Positions 28,201 through 36,626 of a DNA stretch of 64,000 nucleotides are shown one piece after another. Source of the stretch: Lederbergia wuyishanensis (GTDB lineage: Bacteria > Bacillota > Bacilli > Bacillales > Bacillaceae_C); the NCBI RefSeq assembly GCF_022900255.1, contig NZ_JALIRM010000001.1:372001-436000 (forward strand), read 5' to 3'. How positions within the stretch are numbered: position 1 is the first letter of the stretch; every line of letters begins with the position of its first letter. The translations under genes and the position numbers were made by a program. The notes beneath the pieces were generated by a model. The model saw only the letters and a list, made by a program, of their open reading frames with translations. It was not told where the DNA came from and did not search any database.

Positions 28201-28853
28201 CGAAAGTAAAATTAATAAAAATTGAAATTGCTGAGTTAGGGACTGTAAACATGGGCGCTATTGAAGAATATGAAAGGGTATCTGAACGATATCACTTCCT
28301 AAAAGAACAGCAAACGGACTTAACGGATGCAAAAGATCATTTGTTCCAAGTTATGGATGAGATGGATAGTGAAATGGAAAAAAGGTTCAGTACGACTTTC
28401 TTCGATATTCAAAGTGAATTTGAAGGTGTCTTTAAAGCGTTATTCGGTGGTGGAAGGGCGGAATTAACGCTCACAAATCCCGAAGATATGTTGAATACTG
28501 GTGTTGATATTGTTGCACAGCCTCCTGGAAAAAAGTTGCAAAATCTAAGCTTGCTATCTGGAGGAGAACGTTCACTGACGGCAATTGCTCTTCTTTTTTC
28601 AATTCTAAAAATTCGACCTGTTCCTTTCTGTGTGCTTGATGAGGTGGAAGCTGCGTTAGACGAAGCAAATGTCCAGAGATTTAGTCATTACCTTAAAGAA
28701 TTTAGTAAAGAAACACAATTTATTGTAATCACTCATAGACAAGGAACAATGCAGGGAGCAGACGTTTTATACGGAGTGACGATGCAAGAATCTGGAGTAT
28801 CTAAAATTGTTTCCGTTAAGTTGAAAAAAACAAACGAAATGGTGCAAATATAA
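25287..28853 (+). CDS. smc: Chromosome partition protein SMC
   Basis: ATPase that compacts and separates chromosomes with ScpA and ScpB. The 1188-residue protein has Walker A GPNGSGKSNITDAIRW near residue 32, long coiled coils on both sides of the hinge (about 500-680, including GDVVNPGGSMTGGA), the ABC signature LSGGERSLTAIALLF and Walker B FCVLDEVEAALD. GTG 25287 (MYLKQLDIIGFKSFAE) was chosen over GTG 25278 since AGGGAGTG sits just before it and relatives start there. Length matches B. subtilis SMC (1186 aa). ftsY follows 19 bases later. Confidence 0.97.
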   Translation: MYLKQLDIIGFKSFAEKITIEFVPGVTAVVGPNGSGKSNITDAIRWVLGEQSAKSLRGGKMEDIIFAGSDSRKPLNFAEVALTLNNEDEALPIDYNEVCVARRVFRSGESEYLLNGQGCRLKDIIDLFMDSGLGKEAFSIISQGKVEEILNSKPEERRTIFEEAAGVLKYKTRKKKAEGKLQETSDNLNRVNDILHELESQIEPLKIQASIAKDYLEKKKELENHEVALTVHEIGVLHENWETSKQELHKLSFQEKECSTKIQANESKTEKERNKLALYDETIANLQSELLTATKDLEKLEGRREVLKERKRNATQNTEQLKKNIDDATLKVSQITEKRNATKKEVSLKETEVQTLQKELEVKRKQLSQLDDTIEDTIESLKSDYIEVLNEQASAKNEMQYLDQQLNQQMARSNRLDGENEKFIEERSNIAEQLEKKMEEMHLLEKEIAEQLIQYNETKKNIESLSQHLEKQTSMLNQANQFIQKAQSRKEALEEMEDDYTGFFQGVKEVLKAKDNILQGIEGAILELIQVPKEYAKAVEIALGGSMQNIVVKTEKDAREAIQFLKRKQYGRATFLPLNTIREKGISSNQEIMVSSHPSFIGIASKLVKFKDEHAAAVNSLLGNIIVARDLAGANQIAKILQHRYRIVSLEGDVVNPGGSMTGGASKQSTGSLLGRKSELEDLKEKLVEMREKTAILQDSWEKARNNLTNEEKLLELIRSKGEQLRIKQNDVESTLAQIKINKKNVDDRLAVYDLETSELKVEKNKINDRIKALSGIISTCEGKIHSLNERIKRLTAQRNNERQSKDSLAKEITELSSLLAVSREQLSSTRNAFHSLNNELTELETRKNSLVEDLQWLESEMTGHSSTEGDLVEEAIRKKADKEEIEQNLSAQREERLQLQISIEQREAELKEFNRIYNGITVMLKNEEVKSNRLDVELDNLLNKLREEYSLSYERAKEIYTLTLPVEETRTKVKLIKIEIAELGTVNMGAIEEYERVSERYHFLKEQQTDLTDAKDHLFQVMDEMDSEMEKRFSTTFFDIQSEFEGVFKALFGGGRAELTLTNPEDMLNTGVDIVAQPPGKKLQNLSLLSGGERSLTAIALLFSILKIRPVPFCVLDEVEAALDEANVQRFSHYLKEFSKETQFIVITHRQGTMQGADVLYGVTMQESGVSKIVSVKLKKTNEMVQI

Positions 28854-28872
28854 CGAATCGAGGTAGTGTAAG

Positions 28873-29868
28873 ATGAGTTTTTTTAAGAAATTAAAAGAGA
28901 AGTTTACTTCTTCTACTGATCAGGTTTCTAGTAAATTTAAAGAAGGCCTAACAAAAACAAGAAACCAATTCTCCGGAAAAATAAATGATCTTGTCTCACG
29001 TTATAGAAAAGTGGATGAGGATTTTTTTGAGGAACTTGAAGAAATATTAATTCAAGCGGATGTTGGATTTGAAACGGTAATGGAGATTGTGGAACAATTA
29101 AAAATCGAAGTAAAGAGGAGAAATATTAAAGATCCTGCAGAAGTTCAATCTGTCATATCAGAAAAATTAGTTGAAATTTATGATTCCGGGGATGAACAAT
29201 CAAATCACTTAAATATTATAAATGATGGATTAACCGTCATTTTAGTTGTTGGAGTAAATGGTGTAGGAAAAACAACAACGATTGGAAAACTAGCACATAA
29301 GCTTATTCAAGATGGAAAAAAAGTTATGCTTGCTGCCGGTGATACCTTCCGTGCGGGTGCAATTGAACAATTGGAGGTATGGGGACAACGTGTCGGTGCA
29401 GATGTTATCAAGCAAGCTGAAGGCTCAGATCCCGCGGCAGTTATGTACGATGCATTACAGGCAGCAAAATCCCGAAAAGTCGATGTTCTTCTTTGCGATA
29501 CAGCAGGAAGATTACAAAATAAAGTGAACTTAATGAAAGAATTAGAAAAGGTAAAGCGTGTAATCGAGCGGGAAGTACCGGATGCTCCTCATGAAGTATT
29601 ATTAGTACTGGATGCAACTACTGGCCAAAACGCCTTAATTCAAGCGAAAACCTTTAAAGAGGCTGTTCGTGTAAGTGGGATTGTTTTATCTAAACTTGAC
29701 GGTACTGCAAAAGGCGGGATTGTGCTTGCCATTCGCAACGAACTAAACATTCCTGTTAAATTTGTTGGACTTGGAGAAAAAATGGATGATCTTCAAGAGT
29801 TTGATGCGGAAAAATATGTGTACGGACTTTTTTCCGATGCAATAGAGTCTTCCGAAGATACGAATTAA
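28873..29868 (+). CDS. ftsY: Signal recognition particle receptor FtsY
   Basis: SRP receptor GTPase that docks ribosome-nascent-chain complexes to the membrane. The 331-residue protein has a short charged N domain (MSFFKKLKEKF), the P-loop GVNGVGKTTTIGKLAH, DTFRAGAIEQLEVW, DTAGRLQNK, and SKLDGTAKGG. Like other Firmicute FtsY proteins it lacks the long acidic A domain of E. coli. A promoter-like sequence follows before ylxM, so the SRP genes may have separate expression. Confidence 0.97.
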   Translation: MSFFKKLKEKFTSSTDQVSSKFKEGLTKTRNQFSGKINDLVSRYRKVDEDFFEELEEILIQADVGFETVMEIVEQLKIEVKRRNIKDPAEVQSVISEKLVEIYDSGDEQSNHLNIINDGLTVILVVGVNGVGKTTTIGKLAHKLIQDGKKVMLAAGDTFRAGAIEQLEVWGQRVGADVIKQAEGSDPAAVMYDALQAAKSRKVDVLLCDTAGRLQNKVNLMKELEKVKRVIEREVPDAPHEVLLVLDATTGQNALIQAKTFKEAVRVSGIVLSKLDGTAKGGIVLAIRNELNIPVKFVGLGEKMDDLQEFDAEKYVYGLFSDAIESSEDTN

Positions 29869-29887
29869 GTTTAAAAATGTAGGATTG

Positions 29888-29916
29888 TTGACTTTTTATT
29901 AATTGATATGTATGAT
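29888..29916 (+). promoter_or_regulatory. Probable sigma-A promoter of ylxM-ffh
   Basis: TTGACT (29888-29893), 17-base spacer, TATGAT (29911-29916), 40 bases before the ylxM start. Confidence 0.65.
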
Positions 29917-29955
29917 TTGTGTGTAAAGGATTTTAACTTAACAAGGGGGATTTAT

Positions 29956-30294
29956 ATGACAATGCTAGAGAAAACAATGCGCATTAATTATTTGTTTGAT
30001 TTTTATCAAGCGCTGTTGACTCCAAAGCAACGCAGTTATATGTCCCTATATTATCTCGATGACCTTTCACTTGGTGAAATAGCGGATGAATATGAAGTAA
30101 GCCGTCAAGCGGTATACGACAATATAAAGCGCACAGAAGCCATGTTGGAGGAATACGAAGTAAAATTGCAGTTGTTCCAAAAGTTTTTGGAGCGAAGCAA
30201 TATTATCGAGCAAATGGAAAAAAGTTTGTCTCTTGGAAAATTGGACAATACCAAGTTAGGACAATTTTTAGTATTGCTTAAGGAATTGGATTAG
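29956..30294 (+). CDS. ylxM: YlxM, putative SRP-associated helix-turn-helix protein
   Basis: 112-residue member of UPF0122. Most of it is a sigma-70 region-4-like helix-turn-helix: [20 protein letters not shown] then [19 protein letters not shown]. It is nearly always next to ffh, and in streptococci YlxM binds SRP RNA and modulates Ffh-FtsY GTPase activity. ATG 29956 follows AAGGGGGAT. It sits 11 bases before ffh, consistent with cotranslation. Confidence 0.94.
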   Translation: MTMLEKTMRINYLFDFYQALLTPKQRSYMSLYYLDDLSLGEIADEYEVSRQAVYDNIKRTEAMLEEYEVKLQLFQKFLERSNIIEQMEKSLSLGKLDNTKLGQFLVLLKELD

Positions 30295-30305
30295 GGGGCG
30301 GCAAT

Positions 30306-31652
30306 ATGGCATTTGAAGGATTAGCCGACCGGTTGCAGGCAACTATGCAAAAAATCCGGGGGAAAGGAAAAGTAACTGAAGCTGATGTAAAAGCAATGAT
30401 GCGTGAAGTACGTCTTGCATTGCTAGAAGCTGATGTTAATTTCAAGGTCGTTAAGCAATTTATTTCAAAAGTAAGTGAAAGGGCAGTTGGCCAAGAGGTT
30501 ATGAAAAGCCTCACTCCCGGGCAGCAAGTCATCAAGGTTGTTAAGGAAGAACTTACGGAGTTGATGGGTGGCGAACAAAGTAAAATTGCGGTTGCCAGTA
30601 GACCGCCAACCGTCATTATGATGTCTGGATTGCAAGGGGCTGGTAAAACAACTACAGCTGGAAAATTGGCTAATTTATTGAGGAAGAAATTCAATAGAAA
30701 GCCACTTCTTGTTGCAGCTGATATTTATCGACCTGCTGCTATTAAACAGCTAGAAACACTTGGTAAACAATTGGACATCCCTGTTTTTTCCTTAGGTGAC
30801 AAAGTTAGCCCAGTGGAAATTGCTCAAAAAGCAATTGAGAAAGCGAAAGAAGATCATCATGATTATGTTTTAATTGATACTGCAGGAAGACTGCATATTG
30901 ATGAAGAATTGATGAATGAGCTAAAAGAAATTAAAGAAGTTGCAAAGCCTGATGAAATTTTCCTCGTAGTTGATGCGATGACCGGGCAAGACGCGGTAAA
31001 TGTTGCACAAAGTTTTAACGAGATGCTTGAAATAACCGGGGTTGTTCTCACGAAGCTTGACGGAGATACCCGTGGTGGTGCGGCATTATCTATTCGCTCT
31101 GTTACTGAAAAACCGATTAAGTTTGTTGGTATGGGTGAAAAAATGGATGCATTGGAACCTTTCCATCCGGAGCGAATGGCTTCACGGATACTTGGAATGG
31201 GAGATATGCTCACCTTAATAGAAAAGGCACAAGCATCCGTAGATGAAGAAAAAGCGAAAGAACTGGAGCAAAAGTTCCGCACAGCTTCATTTACATTGGA
31301 TGATTTTCTCGATCAGTTAGGTCAAGTTAAAAATATGGGACCTCTCGATGAGTTATTAAAAATGATGCCTGGCGCTAATAAGATAAAAGGCATAAATAAT
31401 CTCCAAGTAGATGAAAAACAAATAGGTCATGTTGAAGCTATCATTCGTTCCATGACGACAAAAGAAAAAGAGCAGCCTGAGATCATTAATGCTGGCAGAC
31501 GCCGACGAATTGCAAAAGGAAGCGGCACAACTGTTCAAGAAGTAAACCGTCTTTTAAAGCAATTTGAAGAAATGAAAAAAATGATGAAACAAATGACTGG
31601 CATGCAGCAAAAAGGGAAAAAGCGTGGCGGCTTTAAATTGCCTTTTATGTAA
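30306..31652 (+). CDS. ffh: Signal recognition particle protein Ffh
   Basis: GTPase subunit of SRP that binds signal sequences and scRNA. The 448-residue protein has N and G domains with [36 protein letters not shown], and [10 protein letters not shown], then a methionine-rich M domain ([18 protein letters not shown]) with the RNA-binding helix-turn-helix around [20 protein letters not shown]. Length agrees with B. subtilis Ffh (446 aa). Confidence 0.98.
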   Translation: MAFEGLADRLQATMQKIRGKGKVTEADVKAMMREVRLALLEADVNFKVVKQFISKVSERAVGQEVMKSLTPGQQVIKVVKEELTELMGGEQSKIAVASRPPTVIMMSGLQGAGKTTTAGKLANLLRKKFNRKPLLVAADIYRPAAIKQLETLGKQLDIPVFSLGDKVSPVEIAQKAIEKAKEDHHDYVLIDTAGRLHIDEELMNELKEIKEVAKPDEIFLVVDAMTGQDAVNVAQSFNEMLEITGVVLTKLDGDTRGGAALSIRSVTEKPIKFVGMGEKMDALEPFHPERMASRILGMGDMLTLIEKAQASVDEEKAKELEQKFRTASFTLDDFLDQLGQVKNMGPLDELLKMMPGANKIKGINNLQVDEKQIGHVEAIIRSMTTKEKEQPEIINAGRRRRIAKGSGTTVQEVNRLLKQFEEMKKMMKQMTGMQQKGKKRGGFKLPFM

Positions 31653-31701
31653 TTATTTTGTGTCAAGCTTCAGTTTTTCTAACCTGTTAAGAAAAAATAC
31701 T

Positions 31702-31730
31702 TTACAAACAAATAAAACATCTGATATTAT
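31702..31730 (+). promoter_or_regulatory. Probable promoter of rpsP
   Basis: TTACAA (31702-31707), 17-base spacer, TATTAT (31725-31730) with an upstream TG extended element (TGATATTAT), 37 bases before the rpsP ATG. Confidence 0.5.
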
Positions 31731-31767
31731 ACTATCTTGTGTGAAACTATTCGGAGGTGCTATTAAA

Positions 31768-32040
31768 ATGGCAGTAAAAATTCGTTTAAAACGTATGGGA
31801 GCAAAAAAATCTCCTTTCTATCGTATTGTTGTAGCTGATGCTCGTTCTCCACGTGATGGACGCATCATTGAAGAAATTGGAACATATAATCCAATCTCTC
31901 AACCAGCTCAAGTTGCAATTAATGAAGAAACAGCACTAAAATGGCTTAAAGATGGTGCAAAACCTTCTGACACTGTTCGTAACTTATTCTCTAAGCAAGG
32001 TATTTTGGAAAAATTCCATAACGCAAAGAACAGTAAGTAA
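31768..32040 (+). CDS. rpsP: 30S ribosomal protein S16
   Basis: 90-residue ribosomal protein starting [20 protein letters not shown] with the family segment [22 protein letters not shown]. The ATG at 31768 has a CGGAGGTGC Shine-Dalgarno; a longer open frame upstream overlaps ffh and is not real. It heads rpsP-khpA and is followed further on by ylqD-rimM-trmD-rplS, the conserved S16 operon order. Confidence 0.98.
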   Translation: MAVKIRLKRMGAKKSPFYRIVVADARSPRDGRIIEEIGTYNPISQPAQVAINEETALKWLKDGAKPSDTVRNLFSKQGILEKFHNAKNSK

Positions 32041-32051
32041 TTGTGATAGCC

Positions 32052-32285
32052 ATGAATGATCTAATTTTGTCGATTGTAAAGCCGATTGTTGATTATCCCG
32101 ATGAGGTTGGGGTACGTGAAGTAGAAGAAAATCATCGTATTACGTATCACCTTTCAGTAAATGAACATGATATCGGAAAAGTGATTGGAAGACATGGTAG
32201 AGTTGCAAAAGCAATTAGAACAGTAGTCTATGCCGCAGCAGGATTAAAACAACATAAGAAGGTTTACTTGGAAATCGACGAATAG
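32052..32285 (+). CDS. khpA: KH-domain RNA-binding protein KhpA (YlqC)
   Basis: 77-residue single KH domain with the GxxG loop in HDIGKVIGRHGRVAKAIRTVV. KhpA pairs with KhpB (Jag) to bind small and messenger RNAs and affects cell elongation in streptococci. ATG 32052 aligns with relatives (M-N-D-L then IVKPIVDYP); GTG 32043 is an alternative and neither has a good Shine-Dalgarno, suggesting coupling to rpsP, which ends just 11 bases before. A terminator follows. Confidence 0.93.
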   Translation: MNDLILSIVKPIVDYPDEVGVREVEENHRITYHLSVNEHDIGKVIGRHGRVAKAIRTVVYAAAGLKQHKKVYLEIDE

Positions 32286-32309
32286 GGAGGCGGAATACCT
32301 CCCTTTTTT
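32285..32309 (+). terminator. Terminator after khpA
   Basis: GGGAGG pairs with CCTCCC around a 7-base loop and is followed by six T. It overlaps the khpA stop codon and separates rpsP-khpA from ylqD. Confidence 0.8.
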
Positions 32310-32726
32310 GTTTATCTTAATAGATTTGTTATTAGTTGGATATGGCGATCATAAGACTCCTGTAGGAAAAGTGAATTAAGAATTTAAGATAACCTATCAT
32401 CGACACGACTTATCTAGCTGCAGGCGCAAGGCGTTCAAGGTCCAAATTAACCCTACCTCAAAAAGTTTAAGAACAATTTCCTAGGAAGAAATGTTTCCTT
32501 CTAGCTAATGGTCAAGTGCCTTCCGATTATCCAATTTTGTCGTTATTCCTTAATCTAAATTAATAATCTAAAATAATCAGATACCATTTGACACGCAGGG
32601 ACGAGGCTAGTAGCCTGCTAACTGCCTCTGCATATAGGCATGAATGGAAAACGAGTGCTATTTAGGAGAAAACCTACTAATACATTTAAATCAGCTAATT
32701 ACATAATAGATTATCGGAGGATGATG
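32310..32726 (+). other. 417-base gap between khpA and ylqD
   Basis: No gene is supported. It contains an eroded interspersed repeat (32407-32532) and a perfect 13-base palindrome AGGCTAGTAGCCT near 32606. The frame continues open upstream of ylqD from 32640 but without conserved sequence. Confidence 0.65.
32407..32532 (+). repeat. Eroded interspersed repeat, copy 4
   Basis: Left end GACTTATCTAGCTGCAGGCG then CAAGGCGTTCAAGGTC, right end AGCTAATGGTCAAGTGCCTT. The layout agrees with copies at 25153 and 34948. Confidence 0.5.
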
Positions 32727-33122
32727 ATGATGAGAATTCTCCAAACTGTTTCCGTTAAACAGGTTTTAACGGAAATGAGTAAGTATAAACTACAAAAAAG
32801 ATTTAAAGATAATAAACAGCAGCTCAAAAAAGAATGCGATCAGCTTCTTTTTGAATTGAAAAAATTAGAAAGAACTAGAAAGTTTACTCCCTCTGGATTG
32901 AAAACTCAGTTCGACAAAGAAATTGAAATGCGCAAGGAAAAAATTAAGCTAATTGACTTCCAAATTGAACAACTTGATATGTTATCTATTGGAAGTGAAC
33001 TTCATGATCAAGATATACAAGCGATTATTGATATTAAAGTTGGCGATAATTGGGATGAAGTCGCAAAAGGCAAAACGATTGTAATTAAAGATGGCATCAT
33101 AGTAGAAATTCGCGAGAGGTGA
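32727..33122 (+). CDS. ylqD: YlqD family protein
   Basis: About 131 residues, conserved beside rimM in Bacillus; function unknown. The N-terminal part ([20 protein letters not shown]) leads into a basic coiled coil ([21 protein letters not shown] region) and ends with a small beta domain ([26 protein letters not shown]). Four ATG codons stand in a row at 32721-32732 after CGGAGG; 32727 or 32730 have the best spacing. Its end overlaps the rimM leader, so it is probably cotranscribed with rimM-trmD. It could be an RNA- or ribosome-binding factor, which is inference from position and charge. Confidence 0.85.
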   Translation: MMRILQTVSVKQVLTEMSKYKLQKRFKDNKQQLKKECDQLLFELKKLERTRKFTPSGLKTQFDKEIEMRKEKIKLIDFQIEQLDMLSIGSELHDQDIQAIIDIKVGDNWDEVAKGKTIVIKDGIIVEIRER

Positions 33123-33127
33123 GATTT

Positions 33128-33643
33128 ATGAATTGGTTTAATGTGGGAAAAGTAGTTAACACTCATGGAATAAAAGGTGAGGTAAGAGTGATTTCAAAAA
33201 CTGATTTTCCAGAAGAAAGGTATTTCCCTGGAAGTTTACTTTATCTTTTTTTGCCAAAGAAAAAAGAACCCATCGAATTAATTGTAAAAACCCATCGTAA
33301 ACATAAAAATTTTGATTTACTATCATTTGAAAATTATTCGAACATCAATGATGTCGAGCAAATGAAAGAAGGCATATTAAAGGTTACCGAGGAACAGTTA
33401 ATAGAATTATCAGAAGGAGAATTCTATTTTTACGAAATTATTGATTGCACAGTTGTTACAGAAGACGGTGAAGAAATTGGCACGGTGAAGGAGATTCTAA
33501 CTCCGGGGGCAAATGATGTTTGGGTTGTAAAAAGTAAAGATGGAAAGGAATATTTGATTCCTTATATTAAAGATGTAGTAATTGATATTTCGGTAGAAAA
33601 TAAAAAAATTATCATTAATCCAATTGAAGGGTTACTAGAATAA
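33128..33643 (+). CDS. rimM: Ribosome maturation factor RimM
   Basis: 16S rRNA processing factor that binds S19 on immature 30S subunits. The 171-residue protein has the N-terminal RimM domain ([18 protein letters not shown]) and a C-terminal PRC barrel ([19 protein letters not shown] to YIKDVVIDI). ATG 33128 follows GAGAGGTGAG; the frame also has a GTG at 33119 lying within that Shine-Dalgarno. Its TAA overlaps the trmD ATG. Confidence 0.96.
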   Translation: MNWFNVGKVVNTHGIKGEVRVISKTDFPEERYFPGSLLYLFLPKKKEPIELIVKTHRKHKNFDLLSFENYSNINDVEQMKEGILKVTEEQLIELSEGEFYFYEIIDCTVVTEDGEEIGTVKEILTPGANDVWVVKSKDGKEYLIPYIKDVVIDISVENKKIIINPIEGLLE

Positions 33644-34362
33644 TGAAAATCGATATACTAACTTTATTTCCAGAAATGTTTTCAGGTGTTTTAGGTTCTT
33701 CCATTTTGAAAAAAGCTGCAGAAAAAAAAGCTGTTTCTTATAACGTTGTTAACTTTCGTGAGTTTTCAGATGATAAACATAAGACTGTTGATGACTATCC
33801 TTATGGTGGTGGAGCAGGGATGGTTTTAAAGCCTCAACCTATTTTCGATGCAGTCGACTATTTAAAAAATGAGCGTAACGCAAATCCGCGCGTTATTTTG
33901 CTTTGTCCACAAGGGGAAAAGTATACCCAGAAGAAAGCAGAAGAATTTGCTAAAGAAGATCATTTAATTTTTATATGTGGACATTATGAAGGATACGATG
34001 AACGGATAAGAGAGCACCTTGTTTCGGATGAAATATCGATTGGTGATTATGTTTTAACTGGCGGAGAGCTTGGGGCTATGGTCATGATAGATTCAGTAGT
34101 TCGCTTGTTACCAGGAGTACTTGGTAATGACGAATCACCTATTTATGACTCTTTTTCTTCAGGATTATTAGAACATCCTCATTATACACGTCCTGCTGAT
34201 TTCAGAGGGATGAAAGTTCCGGAAGTTCTTTTATCAGGTAACCATCAAAAAATTAAAGAATGGCGTGAAAATGAATCACTTTACAGAACTAAGAGCAGGC
34301 GTCCTGATTTAATGGAAAAATACTTATTAGAAAAAAATAACAATATTGATCCTCTTAACTAG
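33643..34362 (+). CDS. trmD: tRNA (guanine-N1)-methyltransferase TrmD
   Basis: Makes m1G37 in tRNAs to prevent frameshifting. The 239-residue SPOUT enzyme has the start [26 protein letters not shown], the trefoil-knot SAM site [11 protein letters not shown] and [16 protein letters not shown], and [21 protein letters not shown] (catalytic Asp). Length matches B. subtilis TrmD. The start overlaps the rimM stop. Confidence 0.98.
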   Translation: MKIDILTLFPEMFSGVLGSSILKKAAEKKAVSYNVVNFREFSDDKHKTVDDYPYGGGAGMVLKPQPIFDAVDYLKNERNANPRVILLCPQGEKYTQKKAEEFAKEDHLIFICGHYEGYDERIREHLVSDEISIGDYVLTGGELGAMVMIDSVVRLLPGVLGNDESPIYDSFSSGLLEHPHYTRPADFRGMKVPEVLLSGNHQKIKEWRENESLYRTKSRRPDLMEKYLLEKNNNIDPLN

Positions 34363-34382
34363 AATTTCTTAAAAGTTACAAT

Positions 34383-34410
34383 TGCAATCAATATATGTGT
34401 ATGTTAATAT
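34383..34410 (+). promoter_or_regulatory. Probable promoter of rplS
   Basis: TTGCAA (34383-34388), 16-base spacer, TAATAT (34405-34410) with a TG two bases before it. Transcription would begin about 34417, at the start of the leader RNA. Confidence 0.6.
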
Positions 34411-34414
34411 AGTT

Positions 34415-34505
34415 TTTGTGGCTAAGGCTGATAAGCCTTATTTAGCCTGTAACAACGGTGTTCCGCTGCATGTTTTCCTTTTGCAAGAGCGTCGGTTGGA
34501 AGGAG
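34415..34505 (+). ncRNA. Candidate L19 leader of rplS
   Basis: Between a promoter and the rplS start lies a structured leader. GGCTAAGGCTGATAAGCCTT folds on itself (AAGGCT with AGCCTT), and GGCTAA pairs with the later TTAGCC; a second region AACGGTGTTCCGCTG follows. Bacillus rplS genes carry a known L19 leader thought to mediate autoregulation by the ribosomal protein. Assignment rests on position and folding, not a covariance search. Confidence 0.6.
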
Positions 34506-34514
34506 ATGAATACG

Positions 34515-34859
34515 ATGCACAAAATTATTGAAGAAATCACAAAAGAACAACTTCGCAATGATCTTCCGGCATTCCGCCCTGGTGATACTGTTCGTGTCCA
34601 TGTTAAAGTAGTTGAAGGTACACGTGAAAGAATTCAGTTATTCGAAGGGTTAGTTATTAAGCGCCGTGGGGGCGGTATTAGTGAAACTTTCACTGTCCGT
34701 AAAATATCTTATGGTGTTGGAGTTGAGCGTACATTCCCTGTACACACTCCAAGAATTGCGAAGCTAGAAGTAGTGCGTCGCGGTAAAGTTCGTCGTGCGA
34801 AGCTTTACTATCTACGTAGTTTACGTGGAAAAGCTGCGCGTATCAAAGAAATTCGATAA
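34515..34859 (+). CDS. rplS: 50S ribosomal protein L19
   Basis: 114-residue ribosomal protein at the subunit interface. It begins [20 protein letters not shown] and contains [19 protein letters not shown] and [21 protein letters not shown] 34515 matches relatives; an ATG at 34506 in the same frame lies too close to the AAGGAG Shine-Dalgarno. It has its own promoter and leader, and a strong terminator follows. Confidence 0.98.
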   Translation: MHKIIEEITKEQLRNDLPAFRPGDTVRVHVKVVEGTRERIQLFEGLVIKRRGGGISETFTVRKISYGVGVERTFPVHTPRIAKLEVVRRGKVRRAKLYYLRSLRGKAARIKEIR

Positions 34860-34876
34860 AACAATGGCAAAAAGAG

Positions 34877-34904
34877 AAAGGAGCTTGATTTCAAGCTCCT
34901 TTTA
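34877..34904 (+). terminator. Terminator after rplS
   Basis: AAAGGAGCTTG pairs perfectly with CAAGCTCCTTT across a 4-base loop, then TTATTC. Confidence 0.8.
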
Positions 34905-34947
34905 TTCATATAAACATATGATTTTATGTTTAATAAGCAATATTTTC

Positions 34948-35072
34948 AATGTCCAGCTTTTGCCCTTAGCCCCACGATGTTAAAACCAGCATAATTTATA
35001 GTCAAATGCCGGACTTTTTTTGCCCCAGAACATTTATTTGTCGGACTGACTAAGGTGCCTTACGCTTTTCAA
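34948..35072 (+). repeat. Eroded interspersed repeat, copy 5
   Basis: The best preserved copy. Left end AATGTCCAGCTTTTGCCCTT then AGCCCCACGATGT; right end GTCGGACTGACTAAGGTGCC then TTACGCTTTTC. It fills most of the 304-base gap between rplS and lepB, which otherwise shows only possible lepB promoter elements. Confidence 0.55.
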
Positions 35073-35163
35073 GTGATAAATGTTTATTTTTCATTTACAA
35101 TAGTGTATACATAAATAAAAACTATCAATTAGAAAATGATTGAGTTTATTGGATGGTGAAACG

Positions 35164-35706
35164 ATGACAAAAGAAAAAAACGAATTATGGGAATGGACGA
35201 AAGCACTCCTTATTGCAATTGGACTGGCAGCCATCATTAGATATTTTCTTTTTGCTCCAATTGTAGTAGATGGTTATTCTATGATGCCTACTCTACATAA
35301 TGGGGATCGAATGATTGTGAATAAACTGGGAAAACCACAAAGATTTGATATCATCGTTTTTCATGCACCCGAACAAAAAGACTATATAAAGCGTGTAATT
35401 GGGTTACCTGGCGATACGGTCGAATACAGAGATGATACGCTCTATATTAATGGAAAACCATATGCTGAGCCATATTTAGATGCTTATAAAAGTCAAATTG
35501 TTGAAGGTCCGTTGACGGAAGACTTTACATTAGAAGAAACCCCTGTTGGCCAAAAAACCGTTCCAGAAGGGGAATTATTTGTAATGGGTGATAATCGTAG
35601 ATCAAGTAAGGATAGTAGACATATCGGTTCAATTCCATTAGAAAAAGTAATCGGTGATACGAATATTGTTTACTGGCCTTTTAAAGATATTAGATATGTT
35701 AAGTAG
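35164..35706 (+). CDS. lepB: Signal peptidase I
   Basis: Membrane serine peptidase that removes signal peptides from secreted proteins. The 180-residue protein has one N-terminal transmembrane helix ([17 protein letters not shown]), the catalytic Ser in [11 protein letters not shown], the general-base Lys in [12 protein letters not shown], and [14 protein letters not shown]. It is a short Gram-positive (SipS/SipT-like) form. ATG 35164 lies after GGATGGTGA; the longer frame from 35140 is not conserved. A lepB gene between rplS and rbgA occurs in several Bacillus species though not in B. subtilis 168, from memory. Confidence 0.95.
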   Translation: MTKEKNELWEWTKALLIAIGLAAIIRYFLFAPIVVDGYSMMPTLHNGDRMIVNKLGKPQRFDIIVFHAPEQKDYIKRVIGLPGDTVEYRDDTLYINGKPYAEPYLDAYKSQIVEGPLTEDFTLEETPVGQKTVPEGELFVMGDNRRSSKDSRHIGSIPLEKVIGDTNIVYWPFKDIRYVK

Positions 35707-35726
35707 AATGTTGGAGGAATAGATTC

Positions 35727-36584
35727 ATGACAATTCAATGGTTCCCAGGGCATATGGCTAAAGCTCGCAGGGAAGTGACAGAAAAACTAAAATTAGTTGA
35801 TATTATTTTTGAACTGGTCGATGCGCGAATACCTGAATCTTCCTCTAATCCTATGCTGCAAGAAATTATTCAACATAAACCAAGACTTATTTTATTAAAT
35901 AAAGCAGATATGGCAGATCGCATGTTGACTAATAAGTGGATTGACTATTACGCAGAAAAGGGTCAACTGGCATTGTCTATTAATTCACAAGCCGGAACAG
36001 GTATTAAAGAAATTGTGAAAGCTGCTGAAAAGATTTTGCATGAAAAAATCGAGCGTCAAAAAGCAAAAGGAATAAGACCAAGGGCCATAAGAGCTATGAT
36101 TATCGGAATTCCAAATGTCGGAAAGTCTACTTTGATTAATCGATTAGCTAAACGAAATATTGCAAAGACGGGAAATACCCCAGGAATAACAAGGGCTCAG
36201 CAATGGATAAAAGTAGGCAAGGAACTTGAACTACTTGATACACCAGGGATATTATGGCCAAAATTTGAAGATCCTGAAACAGGTTATAAGCTTGCGTTGA
36301 CAGGAGCAATCAAAGATACATTGCTTAACATGCAAGATATTGCTGTTTTTGGACTAAAATATTTACAAGAATATTATCCGGAAAGAATGTTAGAACGTTA
36401 TCAATTAACCGAAATCCCGGAAGAAATATCCGTATTATTTGATAAGATTGGTCAGCTTAGAGGATGTCTTACTACTGGTGGCGATGTTGATTATGACAAA
36501 ACATCCGAAATTGTGATAAGAGATATTAGAATGCAAAAATTTGGTAATATTACTTTTGATTTACCGGAGATAAAACCTGAATGA
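35727..36584 (+). CDS. rbgA: Ribosome biogenesis GTPase RbgA (YlqF)
   Basis: Circularly permuted GTPase needed late in 50S assembly. The 285-residue protein starts [16 protein letters not shown] and has the permuted motifs [10 protein letters not shown] (G4), [15 protein letters not shown] (G1), [12 protein letters not shown] (G2) and [10 protein letters not shown] (G3), then a C-terminal RNA-binding helical domain. Length is close to B. subtilis RbgA (282 aa). It precedes rnhB across a small hairpin. Confidence 0.97.
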   Translation: MTIQWFPGHMAKARREVTEKLKLVDIIFELVDARIPESSSNPMLQEIIQHKPRLILLNKADMADRMLTNKWIDYYAEKGQLALSINSQAGTGIKEIVKAAEKILHEKIERQKAKGIRPRAIRAMIIGIPNVGKSTLINRLAKRNIAKTGNTPGITRAQQWIKVGKELELLDTPGILWPKFEDPETGYKLALTGAIKDTLLNMQDIAVFGLKYLQEYYPERMLERYQLTEIPEEISVLFDKIGQLRGCLTTGGDVDYDKTSEIVIRDIRMQKFGNITFDLPEIKPE

Positions 36585-36613
36585 GATCCCATTATGGGGT
36601 CTTACATTTTTTT
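36585..36613 (+). terminator. Small hairpin with T-run between rbgA and rnhB
   Basis: GATCCC pairs with GGGGTC, followed by TTACATTTTTTT. The stem is short, so it may attenuate rather than end transcription before rnhB. Confidence 0.45.
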
Positions 36614-36626
36614 ATGGAGCTAACAT

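Noticed and set aside
30278-31282. Two long minus-strand frames across ffh (138 and 139 codons)
   Set aside because: Antisense shadows of the highly conserved ffh; no recognisable protein features.
34458-34514. Possible leader peptide or extended N-terminus of rplS
   Set aside because: The upstream in-frame codons lie in the structured leader and are not found in L19 proteins; no separate small gene with its own stop is present.
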